Positions 25,650-33,947 of a stretch of 39,343 bases of DNA are shown here, in pieces. A program made the translations under genes and the position numbers. Positions within the stretch are counted from its first letter, which is position 1; every line of letters begins with the position of its first letter. This stretch comes from JANLSE01 sp038214135. GTDB lineage: Bacteria > Chloroflexota > Chloroflexia > Chloroflexales > Roseiflexaceae. The notes under the pieces are model-generated. The model saw only the letters and a list, made by a program, of their open reading frames with translations, made no database searches and was not told where the DNA came from. The DNA lies in assembly GCA_038214135.1 (NCBI GenBank), contig JBBQSD010000049.1:1-39343 (forward strand), in the 5' to 3' direction.

Positions 25650-26708
25650 CTATGTTCCTGCCTCAACAACACCGCGATCAACGGGAATAACGCCCTGTAA
25701 TTCGATCTCGTGCGCTCGATGGCAACTGACGAAATGGCCTGGTACGATCTCACGCAATACCGGTGCCTCCGTCTTACATTGCTCAATCGCATAGCGGCAG
25801 CGTGGGTGGAAATAGCAGCCACTTGGTGGGTTGGCCGGATCGGCCACTTCACCAGCCAGCACAATCGGCTCGCTACGGAGGCGTGGATCGGGCTTGGGCA
25901 CTGCCGATAGCAACGCTTCAGTATATGGATGCCGTGGCGTGAGGAACAACGCACGGGTTGAGGCCAGTTCAACGAGTTTACCAACATACATCACCGCTAC
26001 CCGATCCGAGATATGCTCAACTACGCTCAGATCATGGGCAACAAACAGGTATGTTAGCCCGAATTGGGCTTGTAGATCCTGGAGCAAATTCAGAATCTGC
26101 GCCTGAATCGAGACATCCAATGCCGAAACGGGTTCATCGCATACAATAAGCTGCGGGTTGAGCGCCAATGCCCGCGCAATCCCGATCCGTTGGCGCTGCC
26201 CGCCAGAAAAGGCATGCGGAAAGCGCGACATATATTCGGGCCGCAGGCCAACCACCTGCAATAATTCGGCAACCCGATCCCTGAGCACCGAACCATTGGC
26301 AATACCATGAACCAGCAGCGGCTCGCCAACAATCTCAAGCAGTGTCATACGTGGGTTCAGCGATGAGTAGGGATCCTGAAAGATCATCTGCATGTTGCGG
26401 CGCAGCTTTTTTAGCCGATTCGAGTCGAGATCTGGAATATTCACCCGACCCTGCTCGCGATCCTCAAACCAGATTTCACCACCGGTTGGGTTCATGGCCC
26501 GCAGGATCATGCGGCCCGTGGTTGTCTTCCCACAGCCCGATTCACCAACCAGCCCGAGCGTCTCACCCTCGCGCACAAAGAAGCTCACATCATCGACCGC
26601 CCGCACTGCACCAACCGTCCGCGACATCCAGCCACGCTTGATCGGGAAGTGCTTCTTGAGATTCTTGACTTCGAGCAGGACTCGACTCTCGCCTGTGGCT
26701 TGGCTCAT
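25650..26708 (-). CDS. OppF/DppF-type ABC importer ATPase
   Basis: 352 residues, ATG 26708. Walker A GESGCGKT (55-62), signature FSGGQRQRIGIARAL, Walker B LIVCDEPVSALD and H-loop VAHDLSVVEHISD are complete. The C-terminal oligopeptide-ATPase extension has SGCYFHPRCRYAIEQC. It is the partner of the OppD-like ATPase at 19552-20640. The genes are unusually spread: OppF first, then binding protein, OppB, OppC and finally OppD, with repeat-filled spacers on either side. Confidence 0.94.
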   Translation of the reverse strand: MSQATGESRVLLEVKNLKKHFPIKRGWMSRTVGAVRAVDDVSFFVREGETLGLVGESGCGKTTTGRMILRAMNPTGGEIWFEDREQGRVNIPDLDSNRLKKLRRNMQMIFQDPYSSLNPRMTLLEIVGEPLLVHGIANGSVLRDRVAELLQVVGLRPEYMSRFPHAFSGGQRQRIGIARALALNPQLIVCDEPVSALDVSIQAQILNLLQDLQAQFGLTYLFVAHDLSVVEHISDRVAVMYVGKLVELASTRALFLTPRHPYTEALLSAVPKPDPRLRSEPIVLAGEVADPANPPSGCYFHPRCRYAIEQCKTEAPVLREIVPGHFVSCHRAHEIELQGVIPVDRGVVEAGT

Positions 26709-27048
26709 CGGTATGTGCCCTTTCAGCTTTCGGCTCTCGCCTCAGGTAGGTGCGTTCTTGTGGGTCTACGCGCCTCGCACTCTAGGCGAGTCTTGCAGGG
26801 CTACGCGCCCCGCACCCGCGTCCAGGAACCCTTCATTCATTTGCTTTTGCGGGGCTACGCGCCCCACACCCGCGGCCAGGGCGATCCCGTCCGCCCGAGC
26901 GACCCACGGTCGGGGCCTTGCCCCGAACCCCGAATAGAGCTTTGTGCCACCCCAATGCTCAATGGTCATGCCTCGGCTGCGATCACGCTACATTGGTAGG
27001 ACTTCTGGCTTCTGATTACGCAAAGCTGAGAGCTGAAAGCTGATGGCT
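26709..27048. repeat. Intergenic repeat spacer
   Basis: No gene. It contains CTTTCAGCTTTCGGCTCTC, three GGGCTACGCGCCCC-type hairpins (about 26762, 26799 and 26852), CGGTCGGGGCCTTGCCCCGAA, a TCATGCCTCGGCTGCGATC copy (26966 onward) and an AGCTGAAAGCTGATGGCT run at the right end. Confidence 0.85.
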
Positions 27049-27897
27049 TCAAACGCATTCCAGATAGCGCGCGCACATCAGTGCCAGCACCTCATCGCCA
27101 GGGCTATCCCAGATTGCCTGATTAAAGATTTCGACCTCGATTGGCCCGTTATAGCCAATAGCATCGACGGCGCTACGGATCGCTCGTAGTTCGATCACGC
27201 CATCGCCGATCATGCCGCGCCCACGCAACATATCGGGCAATGGCATGATCCAATCGGAGACATGAAAGCCAAGTGTACGGCCACGCGCACGGGCGATCTG
27301 CGTATACACATCGGGATCCCACCAAATATGGTATGCATCAATAATTACGCCAACAACAGATGAATCGAATCGCTCGGCCAGTACATTGGCTTCACCCAGT
27401 GTCGTAATCACCGAACGATCTCCGGCAAACATGGGATGCAGTGGTTCGATGCCTAGCCGAACGCCATGTTCAGCCGCATATGGGATCAACTGTGCAATGC
27501 CATCGGCCACCATCGCCCGCGCCGCCGCAATATCGCGATCTGGTGCAGCACCACAGACCAACACCAATGCGTCGGCTTCGAGCGCTGCGGCCTGATCAAT
27601 CGCCCGCCGATTATCCTCAATGCGTGCCTGCCGTTCGGCTGCCGTTGCTGCTGGGAACATGCCACCTCGGCATACACTCGATACATGCAAGCCAGCATCG
27701 CGAACAATACGCACAGCCGCTGCCAGGCCAACATCGGCGATCTTATCGCGCCAGAGACTGATCGACGGAATACCCGCCCGTACACAACCATCAACTGCCT
27801 CACGCAGGCTCCAGCGCTGGGTGGTGGCCTGGTTCAGGCTCAGGCGTGCGAGATCCGTAAATGGTTGTGGCACTATTGCTCCTTGTTTGCCACTCAT
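27049..27897 (-). CDS. Sugar phosphate isomerase/epimerase (xylose-isomerase-like TIM barrel)
   Basis: 282 residues from ATG 27897, in an ATGA overlap with the DUF993 gene. A GTG at 27873 has a much better ribosome-binding site (AAGGAG) and is a serious alternative start. TIM-barrel landmarks include LSLNQATTQRWSLREAVDGC, GIPSISLWR, LVLVCGAAPD, RLGIEPLHPMF with the metal-binding Glu, and VIIDAYHIWWDPD with Asp/His ligands. The family isomerises or epimerises sugars and keto-sugars with a divalent metal. With DUF993 and Gfo/Idh/MocA it forms a three-gene catabolic set; the same trio occurs together in other bacteria. Confidence 0.9.
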   Translation of the reverse strand: MSGKQGAIVPQPFTDLARLSLNQATTQRWSLREAVDGCVRAGIPSISLWRDKIADVGLAAAVRIVRDAGLHVSSVCRGGMFPAATAAERQARIEDNRRAIDQAAALEADALVLVCGAAPDRDIAAARAMVADGIAQLIPYAAEHGVRLGIEPLHPMFAGDRSVITTLGEANVLAERFDSSVVGVIIDAYHIWWDPDVYTQIARARGRTLGFHVSDWIMPLPDMLRGRGMIGDGVIELRAIRSAVDAIGYNGPIEVEIFNQAIWDSPGDEVLALMCARYLECV

Positions 27898-29057
27898 ACG
27901 ATGCCTGATTGCGCCAGCACAATTCGCATGCGTGCCGTCGCCAGTTCTGGGTCACGCAATAGCCCGGCCTGATCGGCCAGCCGAAACAGTTCGGCAAGAT
28001 GAACCGTTGAGCGAGCGCTCTCCTGGCCGCCAACCATGCGAAAGTGCGATTGGTGGCCATTCAAATAGGCCATGAACACAACACCAGTTTTATAGTAGAA
28101 GGTTGGTTTCTGGAAGATATGCCGCGAGAGTGGCACGGTTGGCTCAAGAATAGCCTGATAGCGCCGCAGATTACCGGCATCTAGGGCGCGCAATGCTGCT
28201 GCTGCTGCCGGTGCAATTGCATCGAAAATGCCCAGGAGCGCATCACTATGGCCATACTGATCGCCAGCGATCAATGCAGCATAGTTGAAATCATCGCCGG
28301 TGTACATCCGCACGCCAGCGGGCAATCGGCGGCGCATCGAAATCTCGCGCTGGTCATCGAGCAGCGAGATCTTGACACCATCGATCTTGCTGGCATGATC
28401 ACGAATGATCTGCAAACACACATCCATGGCCTCATTCAGATCGCGCGAACCCCAGTAGCCTGCCAACGCCGGATCGAACATATCGCCGAGCCAGTGCAAA
28501 ATCACTGGTTGGCTCACCTGGCCAAGGATTCGTTCATAGACCTGCACGTAATCTTCGGGGCTGCGCGCACATGCGGCCAATGCCCGGCTGGCCATCAGAA
28601 TAATCTGGCCGCCCTGGCCTTCGACAAAACTGCACTGTTCCAGGTAGGCTGCCTCAACATCGGCAAGTGTGATGTTCGGCCCTGGAATAAGATGATCGGT
28701 GCCAGCCCCACAGGCGATCCGGCCACCAACCGCCCGTGCTTCGGCAAGTGATCGGCTGATCAATTCTTGCGCGCTCGCCCAATTCAGGCCCATCCCACGC
28801 TGCGCGGTATCCATCGCTTCGGCAACCGCCAAGCCCAGCGACCACAAATAGCGCCGGTAGGCCAGCGTTGCCTCCCAATCAATGGCGGTATCGAGGGTCG
28901 GGTTGTTATTGGCCAATGGATCAGCCACCACATGCACAGCAGAGAACGCCACCCGGCTGTGGATCGGCCCGTTCGGGTGCTCAAAGCGTGGCTGTGCCGC
29001 AAGCGTATAGGGCTGCAACAAGCGATCACCGCGCGGGAGCTGGAGGGTGACTGCCAT
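27894..29057 (-). CDS. DUF993 family, dihydrodipicolinate-synthase-like aldolase
   Basis: 387 residues, ATG 29057 with GGAG seven bases upstream. The protein matches the DUF993 family, a branch of the class I aldolase/DapA TIM barrels: SRVAFSAVHVVADPL near the N-terminus, AMDTAQRGMGLNW, PVILHWLGDMFDP and IDGVKISLLDD with a Lys placed like the Schiff-base Lys of DapA, then MYTGDDFNY. The expected reaction is retro-aldol cleavage of a keto-sugar acid, but no member's activity is known to me with confidence. It is coupled to the downstream isomerase by a 4-base overlap and follows the dehydrogenase gene. Confidence 0.85.
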   Translation of the reverse strand: MAVTLQLPRGDRLLQPYTLAAQPRFEHPNGPIHSRVAFSAVHVVADPLANNNPTLDTAIDWEATLAYRRYLWSLGLAVAEAMDTAQRGMGLNWASAQELISRSLAEARAVGGRIACGAGTDHLIPGPNITLADVEAAYLEQCSFVEGQGGQIILMASRALAACARSPEDYVQVYERILGQVSQPVILHWLGDMFDPALAGYWGSRDLNEAMDVCLQIIRDHASKIDGVKISLLDDQREISMRRRLPAGVRMYTGDDFNYAALIAGDQYGHSDALLGIFDAIAPAAAAALRALDAGNLRRYQAILEPTVPLSRHIFQKPTFYYKTGVVFMAYLNGHQSHFRMVGGQESARSTVHLAELFRLADQAGLLRDPELATARMRIVLAQSGIV

Positions 29058-29330
29058 AGCACAACTCCGTGTCTAAGAACCCAGTATTCAGAAGTCAGAA
29101 TTCAGAATGCCAAGACCTTAACATCGTGACCGAATGACCAAGAATAGGGACGGGGAGCGCGTATAGCTATACGCGCTCGCGAGATTTTTCAATGACCAGA
29201 ATCAGGAACCGAGAACCAAGAACTACATATTTAGAAGTCAGTATTCAGAATTATGAAAGTGCAGCATGGCTATAAAAATGGTATGCCAATGTTGAGGAGA
29301 TTATCCTGACTCCTGACTTCTGACTCCTCT
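29058..29330. repeat. Spacer with 24-bp palindrome and heptamer repeats
   Basis: Contains TCAGAATTCAGAA-type runs, the palindrome at 29155-29178, GAACCAAGAAC (reverse of the TTCTTGGTTC module) and TGACTCCTGACTTCTGACTCC (29309-29329). No gene. Confidence 0.75.
29155..29178. repeat. Perfect 24-bp palindrome
   Basis: Arms GAGCGCGTATAG and CTATACGCGCTC, no loop. It shares the core GCGTATAGCTATACGC with 1050-1069 but has different outer bases. Confidence 0.85.
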
Positions 29331-30485
29331 TTAGAGTGACAACTCCGGCACATCCATCCAGCGCCGTTCGGCCCATGAGCGCAGGCCAAGTTCGGCCAAC
29401 TGAACGCCTTTGGCACCCTCCAGAAAGCCCCACGGAAATGCGGCACCCTCGGCGACATGGCGCAGGAACATTTCCCATTGGATCTTGAAGCCATTATCGA
29501 AGGTCGCATTATCGGGGACTTCCTGCCAGCCTGCACGAAACGGAATTGGGTTAGGAATATCAGGGTTCCACACCGGGCGCGGGGTGTTGGCGCGATGCTG
29601 GGCGCGGCATTCACGCAGCCCTGCGACAGCACTACCGTGCGTGCCATCAACCTGCAACACAAACAGTTCATCACGGTATACTCGTGTACACCAGGATGAA
29701 TTGATCTGTGCCACAATGCCACCCTCGATCATAAAGGTTGCATAGGCGGCATCATCGGCGGTCGCATCATAGGGCTTGCCAGCCTCATCATAACGCTCGG
29801 GGATATGGGTTGCACCAAGGCACGAGACAGAACGCACCGGGCCGAAGAGGTTATCGAGCACATACCGCCAGTGGCACAGCATATCGACAATAATGCCGCC
29901 ACCATCCTGCTTGCGATAGTTCCAAGATGGGCGCTGGCCAGGCTGCCAATCACCTTCGAACACCCAGTAGCCAAATTCGCCACGCACTGATAGGATCTTG
30001 CCGAAGAAGCCGCCATCGATCAGCCGTTTCAGCTTGCGCATCCCCGGCAGGAACAGCTTATCCTGCACGACACCATGCTTGATGCCAGCAGCATGCGCCA
30101 GTTTCGCCAGCCCGAGTGCATCATCAAGCGAATCGCTGACCGGCTTTTCGCAGTAGACGTGCTTCCCAGCAGCGATTGCCGCTCGCACACTCGCCACGCG
30201 CTGTGCTGTCGTCTGGGCATCAAAATAGATCGTATCGCTCGTATTCGCTAGGCACTGATCAAGATCAGTACTCCAGCGCTCAATGCCATGCGATTGAGCC
30301 AGCGCCTGGATCTTGCGCTCATTTCGACCAAGTAGAATCGGATCAGGGATCAGCGTATCGCCATTTGCAAGGAGAATACCGCCCTGTTGGCGGATTGCGA
30401 GGATTGAGCGCAGCAGGTGCTGGTTGGTGCCCATGCGCCCTGTCACGCCATTCATGATGATACCGATCGTCTGCACGCCCACCAT
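29331..30485 (-). CDS. Gfo/Idh/MocA family oxidoreductase
   Basis: 384 residues from ATG 30485, which has AAAGGG five bases upstream; the open frame extends 30 codons further but that part is spacer. The Rossmann loop is NGVTGRMGTNQH (12-23), and the family EKP motif is at 113-115 in HVYCEKPVSDS. A GGGIIVDMLCHW segment gives the probable catalytic Asp/His. The slightly longer form and the C-terminal PFRAGWQEV region match the branch found with DUF993 and TIM-barrel isomerase genes. It is likely the oxidising first step of that three-gene pathway; substrate unknown. Confidence 0.92.
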   Translation of the reverse strand: MVGVQTIGIIMNGVTGRMGTNQHLLRSILAIRQQGGILLANGDTLIPDPILLGRNERKIQALAQSHGIERWSTDLDQCLANTSDTIYFDAQTTAQRVASVRAAIAAGKHVYCEKPVSDSLDDALGLAKLAHAAGIKHGVVQDKLFLPGMRKLKRLIDGGFFGKILSVRGEFGYWVFEGDWQPGQRPSWNYRKQDGGGIIVDMLCHWRYVLDNLFGPVRSVSCLGATHIPERYDEAGKPYDATADDAAYATFMIEGGIVAQINSSWCTRVYRDELFVLQVDGTHGSAVAGLRECRAQHRANTPRPVWNPDIPNPIPFRAGWQEVPDNATFDNGFKIQWEMFLRHVAEGAAFPWGFLEGAKGVQLAELGLRSWAERRWMDVPELSL

Positions 30486-31076
30486 GTATCCCTTTCTACT
30501 CTGAGGGACAGGTTCTTCACCCAACGCTGGATGATAACTAGCTATGCATGAACTCGCAAACCGTACACAAACCAAGCCCGCTGGCTGTATGCGTAGGCGC
30601 GATGAATATTGCGATCTGGTAAGCGCTTTCCGAAGTGGCTGGACTATAGCATAGTAGTATTGATATTGTCAAGCGCGTTTCTTTTTGCGGGCTATGCGCC
30701 TCGCTCCTTTTTGTGGGAACCGTTCCGTCAACGCCCAGAGGGCACCCGCCACGCCCTCCAACCGACCAGGCGCTGCGGCACCCAGAGGGTACCCGGCCCG
30801 CAAGGGATGTTGGCGGCTCTCTATCCGCTTTCGGTCATGCCTCAGCTGCGGGCGATCTGCCATCGTGGCCAATAGCACGCCATGGACACCGATCACCAAT
30901 GCACGTAGGGGCGTATTGCATACGCCCGCATTGGCAACGGCAGGCGCATGCCCGTACCCATCGTCGGTCATAGCGGTGATCAGGGTGGGCGATTGCGAAC
31001 CGCCCCTACGCATCGTCGATCATTGCTTTGTTCGCTTGTTCACTCGCATCGGTTCTTGGTTCGCTGGTTCGCTGGT
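30486..31076. repeat. 591-bp intergenic repeat spacer
   Basis: No gene found. It includes an AT-rich part (30600-30680), a TTTTTGCGGGCTATGCGCC module, GGAACCGTTCC (30716-30726), two AGAGGGnACCCG units (30737 and 30784), a TCATGCCTCAGCTG copy (30835 onward), the hairpin at 30909-30927, a GGGCGATTGCGAACCGCCC hairpin followed by CTAC (about 30988-31010) and GGTTCGCTGG runs before the NUDIX stop. Confidence 0.8.
30909..30927. repeat. Palindromic hairpin GGGCGTAT-TGC-ATACGCCC
   Basis: Eight-base perfect arms with a 3-nt loop, same arms as 5710-5728. Preceded by GTAG, the complement of the CTAC that follows other members. Confidence 0.85.
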
Positions 31077-31631
31077 TCACGATGCAATCCCGCGTAATCG
31101 TGCCGCATGCAGAACGGCAGTGACGGTCATTCCATCACGAATCTCACTACGCAGCACCAGATCGAGTACTTCCTGAAATGGAAGGACGGCAATCTCGAAG
31201 AACTCCGTCTCATCAGCGGGCAGTATTGCTGGCATCAGATCATAGCCAAGATACAGATGGGCGGTTTCATCACAGATACTCTTTGATGTGTAATAGGTGC
31301 TGACCCATTCCAGCCGTCCAGCGATATAGCCGATCTCCTCCTGCAATTCGCGCAATGCGGCGTGTTTTGGTGCCTCATTGGGGTGCATTCCACCGGTTGG
31401 CATTTCCCAGCGATAATTTTCTTGCTGGACATAGCGATACTGGCGAACCATGATCACATGATCCTGATCGAGAAACGGTAACACGCCAACACACTGCCCA
31501 CATGTCACCACACCATAGATCGTCGTTTGTCCATTTGGTAACTCGGCAATGTCTTCGCGCAATGACATCCATTTATTGCTGTAGATCGGGCGACTGGTGA
31601 CTCTGTTCCAGGGTTTTGGTGGCATCGTCAT
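31077..31631 (-). CDS. NUDIX hydrolase, ADP-ribose-pyrophosphatase-like
   Basis: 184 residues from 31631; a second ATG at 31625 has better spacing from AGGAA. The full Nudix box is present: Gly80, Glu86, Arg94-Glu95, Glu98-Glu99 and Gly101 in the pattern GX5EX7REUXEEXGU. An N-terminal beta-rich part (VTSRPIYSNKWMSLREDIAELPNG) and the conserved VRQYRYVQQENYRWEMPTGG match ADP-ribose/nucleoside-diphosphate-sugar pyrophosphatases, which hydrolyse X-linked nucleoside diphosphates with Mg2+ in the cytosol. It is the most upstream minus-strand gene of the large co-directional block and is separated from it by a repeat spacer, so functional linkage is weak. Confidence 0.93.
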   Translation of the reverse strand: MTMPPKPWNRVTSRPIYSNKWMSLREDIAELPNGQTTIYGVVTCGQCVGVLPFLDQDHVIMVRQYRYVQQENYRWEMPTGGMHPNEAPKHAALRELQEEIGYIAGRLEWVSTYYTSKSICDETAHLYLGYDLMPAILPADETEFFEIAVLPFQEVLDLVLRSEIRDGMTVTAVLHAARLRGIAS

Positions 31632-31807
31632 TTCCTGTTCAATACGTTATGTATTGCGTCTTTCGCCAAACAATATGGGCCTGCATTTCCAGCGCACAAA
31701 GCGGTTGGACATAGGAACTATAGCATCTCTCTGGCATGTGTGGATGGACTGTTGGGCAAACAGATAGGTTCATCCTATGCCATATGTCACGTTAAACGCA
31801 GTGCCGG

Positions 31808-32040
31808 TTGAGGTTGGCGTTCCAACCCAGCGTAACTGTCGATGGCAACGATCTGTTAGAAGTCTATACCGCCGCTGCCGCTGCTGTTAAGCGGGCACGC
31901 ATGGGTGCTGGCCCGAGTCTGGTTGAAGCGAAAACCTATCGTTGGCGTGGCCATTCCAAAAGTAATCGTAACTTGTATCGATCCCAAGAAGAAATCCAAG
32001 CCTGGAAGGAGCGCGACCCAATTGCTCATCTACGCGCATC
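31808..32040 (+). pseudogene. Fragment of 2-oxoacid dehydrogenase E1 alpha subunit
   Basis: About 75 codons in one frame encode SVTVDGNDLLEVYTAAAAAV, GPSLVEAKTYRWRGHSKS and RNLYRSQEEIQAWKERDPIA, the thiamine-diphosphate-adjacent part of pyruvate/acetoin dehydrogenase E1 alpha (about 330-360 residues when complete). Everything N-terminal to this is missing, and the match ends abruptly at about 32040, where a SARP remnant begins on the other strand. The fragment cannot be functional. Confidence 0.8.
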
Positions 32041-32342
32041 CTGGAACGCTGCTACATCAAGCGCGACCTGGTAGTCGGGCGAGAACGCAATCAATTGGGC
32101 GTCGATCTGGAGTAGCCTGTTCAAGTCAGGCAGGACGATCTGGGAGCGGTGCAGCACCATGCACAGGTTCGTCTGCGCCTGAGCCTCCGATGAGTCGGGC
32201 CACAACAGAAAAGCCAGGCGGCGGCCAGGCTGGGGCTGGCCATCGTGCAAGGCCTGGAGGCGTGGTGAGACGATGACAATCGGTACTCCCTGGTGTTCGA
32301 GGGTAAACCGCCGAGCAATCGCAGGTGCAGGGTGGAGTTTAT
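32036..32342 (-). pseudogene. Frameshifted fragment of SARP/BTAD transcriptional regulator
   Basis: The minus strand encodes LHLRLLGG in one frame and, after a 1-base shift near 32310, FTLEHQGVPIVIVSPRLQAL and RRLAFLLWPDSSEAQAQTNL then VALDVAAFQDA. This is the opening of AfsR/SARP-type regulators (DNA-binding domain plus start of the BTAD domain). About nine residues expected after SPRLQAL are missing, and the protein stops where the E1 alpha fragment starts. These regulators usually exceed 900 residues in Chloroflexota, so this is a short decayed remnant. Confidence 0.75.
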
Positions 32343-32506
32343 CGACAACCTCACCTCTCGCCGACGTGCGGGACGGCAGGGTTTGCCGCCAAACGTATCC
32401 TCGGCAGGTATAATTGGCGCAGACAGCTTCTCTGTCTATCATAGTGTTTGCGACACGACATCATTGCGAGCCCGACGGCAAGCAACCGCACTTAATTCGG
32501 GATGCC

Positions 32507-33124
32507 TTATGCTGCGTCAAACACCGCATCAACGCTGAGGTGCAGATCAGCGAGGAGCTTGGATGTGACGTCGGTACCGCGCGGGAACACGCCGAATGAT
32601 ACATATACATCGCCATCAAGCGTCAGAACAGTCACGGTCTGGGGGATAGGATTGACAATCCAGTACTCGGAAATACCCGCTTCCGCATAGTCGCGCGGCT
32701 TCTCTTCCAGATCGCGCTTGGGTCGGTCTGGGCTGACGATCTCGACCACCAGATCGGCACCAAGCCAGAACTCGTCCTGAGCGCGGGGATCGTACTTATC
32801 AAGGATGACCAGCAGATCAGGCTCGCGGAACTTACCAGGTCGAACCTGCAAACGCAGTGGCGCATAGAAAACATCACCACCAAGCTTCTGGACGATTGTC
32901 AGCAACGCGAGGAACAATAGCTTGGAGATCGCCTGGTGATATTTGGTTGGCATTGGCAATACCTCAATGACGCCATCAGTGTACTCAATGATTCGGTTGG
33001 TTTGGTTCGTCAGCCGCAGGTATTGCTCGACACTCCACAGCCCCTGGATCACGGCCAGGTCAATATCCGTCTCTTCGCCAGCGAGTTTCAATTCCATGCT
33101 GGGTGCGCGCATATCAACGCTCAT
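32507..33124 (-). CDS. Uma2 family (DUF820) putative endonuclease
   Basis: 205 residues, ATG 33124 with GGAG seven bases upstream. Uma2 hallmarks in order: VEQYLRL, IIEYTDGVIEVLPMPTKYHQ, FREPDLLVI and ADLVVEIVSPD, then DLEEKPRDYAEAGISEYWIV. The Asp of REPDLL and the Glu of VVEIVS correspond to the PD-(D/E)XK nuclease-fold active site. The family is expanded in Cyanobacteria and Chloroflexota and its biological role is unknown. It has normal length and no frameshift, so it is the best-preserved gene in this decayed region. Confidence 0.9.
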   Translation of the reverse strand: MSVDMRAPSMELKLAGEETDIDLAVIQGLWSVEQYLRLTNQTNRIIEYTDGVIEVLPMPTKYHQAISKLLFLALLTIVQKLGGDVFYAPLRLQVRPGKFREPDLLVILDKYDPRAQDEFWLGADLVVEIVSPDRPKRDLEEKPRDYAEAGISEYWIVNPIPQTVTVLTLDGDVYVSFGVFPRGTDVTSKLLADLHLSVDAVFDAA

Positions 33125-33159
33125 GATCGTACTCCAGAGTCATCGTGCTCATCTTCAAG

Positions 33160-33402
33160 TCAGTATACCATCTCGTGTGTTTTGGGATCTAATGCCTCGA
33201 TTTGGGTACGCTTGAACTCATTGCAGGGTCGGCATGAGCGCCACAGGTGCTCACGCGTCGTGGTACCACCGCGTGATTCTGGAAGGATGTGCTCACTACT
33301 GAGCGGAATGCCAGTGAGTCGCTCATCGAGCAGACAGGAGCCACAGCGATGGCCAGCATCCGCCACAATGTGCTGTTCCAACGCTGGTGAGAGGGTACTC
33401 AT
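33160..33402 (-). CDS. Small HNH endonuclease, probably C-terminally shortened
   Basis: 80 residues, ATG 33402, overlapping the stop of its upstream partner by four bases. Zinc-type Cys pairs CGSC (20-23) and CRPC (57-60) flank the HNH core: SEHILPESRGG, and Asn61 in CNEFKR. Homologues I know continue for about 30-50 residues after the DPKTHEMVY position (LFNPR... region), but here a TGA follows directly, so the C-terminus looks lost. The gene occurs with the small upstream gene as a pair, as in other Chloroflexota genomes. Activity after truncation is uncertain. Confidence 0.75.
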   Translation of the reverse strand: MSTLSPALEQHIVADAGHRCGSCLLDERLTGIPLSSEHILPESRGGTTTREHLWRSCRPCNEFKRTQIEALDPKTHEMVY

Positions 33403-33755
33403 ACTACCGGTACCGGCAATGAATCGAGTGCCGGAAGCGTATGACCGCGACCTTTGAGGCGCATCAGTGCATCGGTTTCTTCGCGCAATTGGGCGAGCAG
33501 GGCATCAGCGAGGGCGATTTTGTCGGTAGTAGCGATGTTCAGTGCGATCGACCAAAGTGCCGCATCAGAAAGATGGGCGATCGCTTCCAGTTCACGGCGA
33601 ATATCCTCAGGCAGATCGGCTTCAATTGGCGCTGGCACCGCAGTGCGTGCGGTTTGCACCAGCATGTCCTCGATGGAACGCTGAGTCGCCCGCGCTTCGA
33701 GATAGTCGTAGAGATCCGCTGGTACCGTCACGGTGATCGGGTGGACAGTCATCAT
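33399..33755 (-). CDS. Small partner protein of HNH endonuclease
   Basis: 118 residues from ATG 33755; a second ATG at 33752 is better spaced from AGGAG. The N-terminus (VHPITVTVPADLYDYLEARA) resembles a ribbon-helix-helix or CopG-like beginning, followed by helices with LSDAALWSIAL and ALADALLAQLREE. It overlaps the HNH gene by four bases (ATGA), so the two are co-translated. Comparable small proteins precede HNH genes elsewhere in the phylum; an antitoxin-like or regulatory role is only a guess. Confidence 0.7.
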   Translation of the reverse strand: MMTVHPITVTVPADLYDYLEARATQRSIEDMLVQTARTAVPAPIEADLPEDIRRELEAIAHLSDAALWSIALNIATTDKIALADALLAQLREETDALMRLKGRGHTLPALDSLPVPVV

Positions 33756-33947
33756 CTCCTCGTTTCAGCAACACACTGCTGCCCGCATGCTAGCATCTCC
33801 CAAACAAGGACGCAACCGCAGTGAGACCGCGTAATGCGAGTATTCTAACCGATGCACATCTGAGCGATTGGTCGTCCGTACCGTCCAGGCTGTGTACGGA
33901 CGACCATCGGCGGCAACCTCTACAATCAGCTTAGTGATCAACGTATG

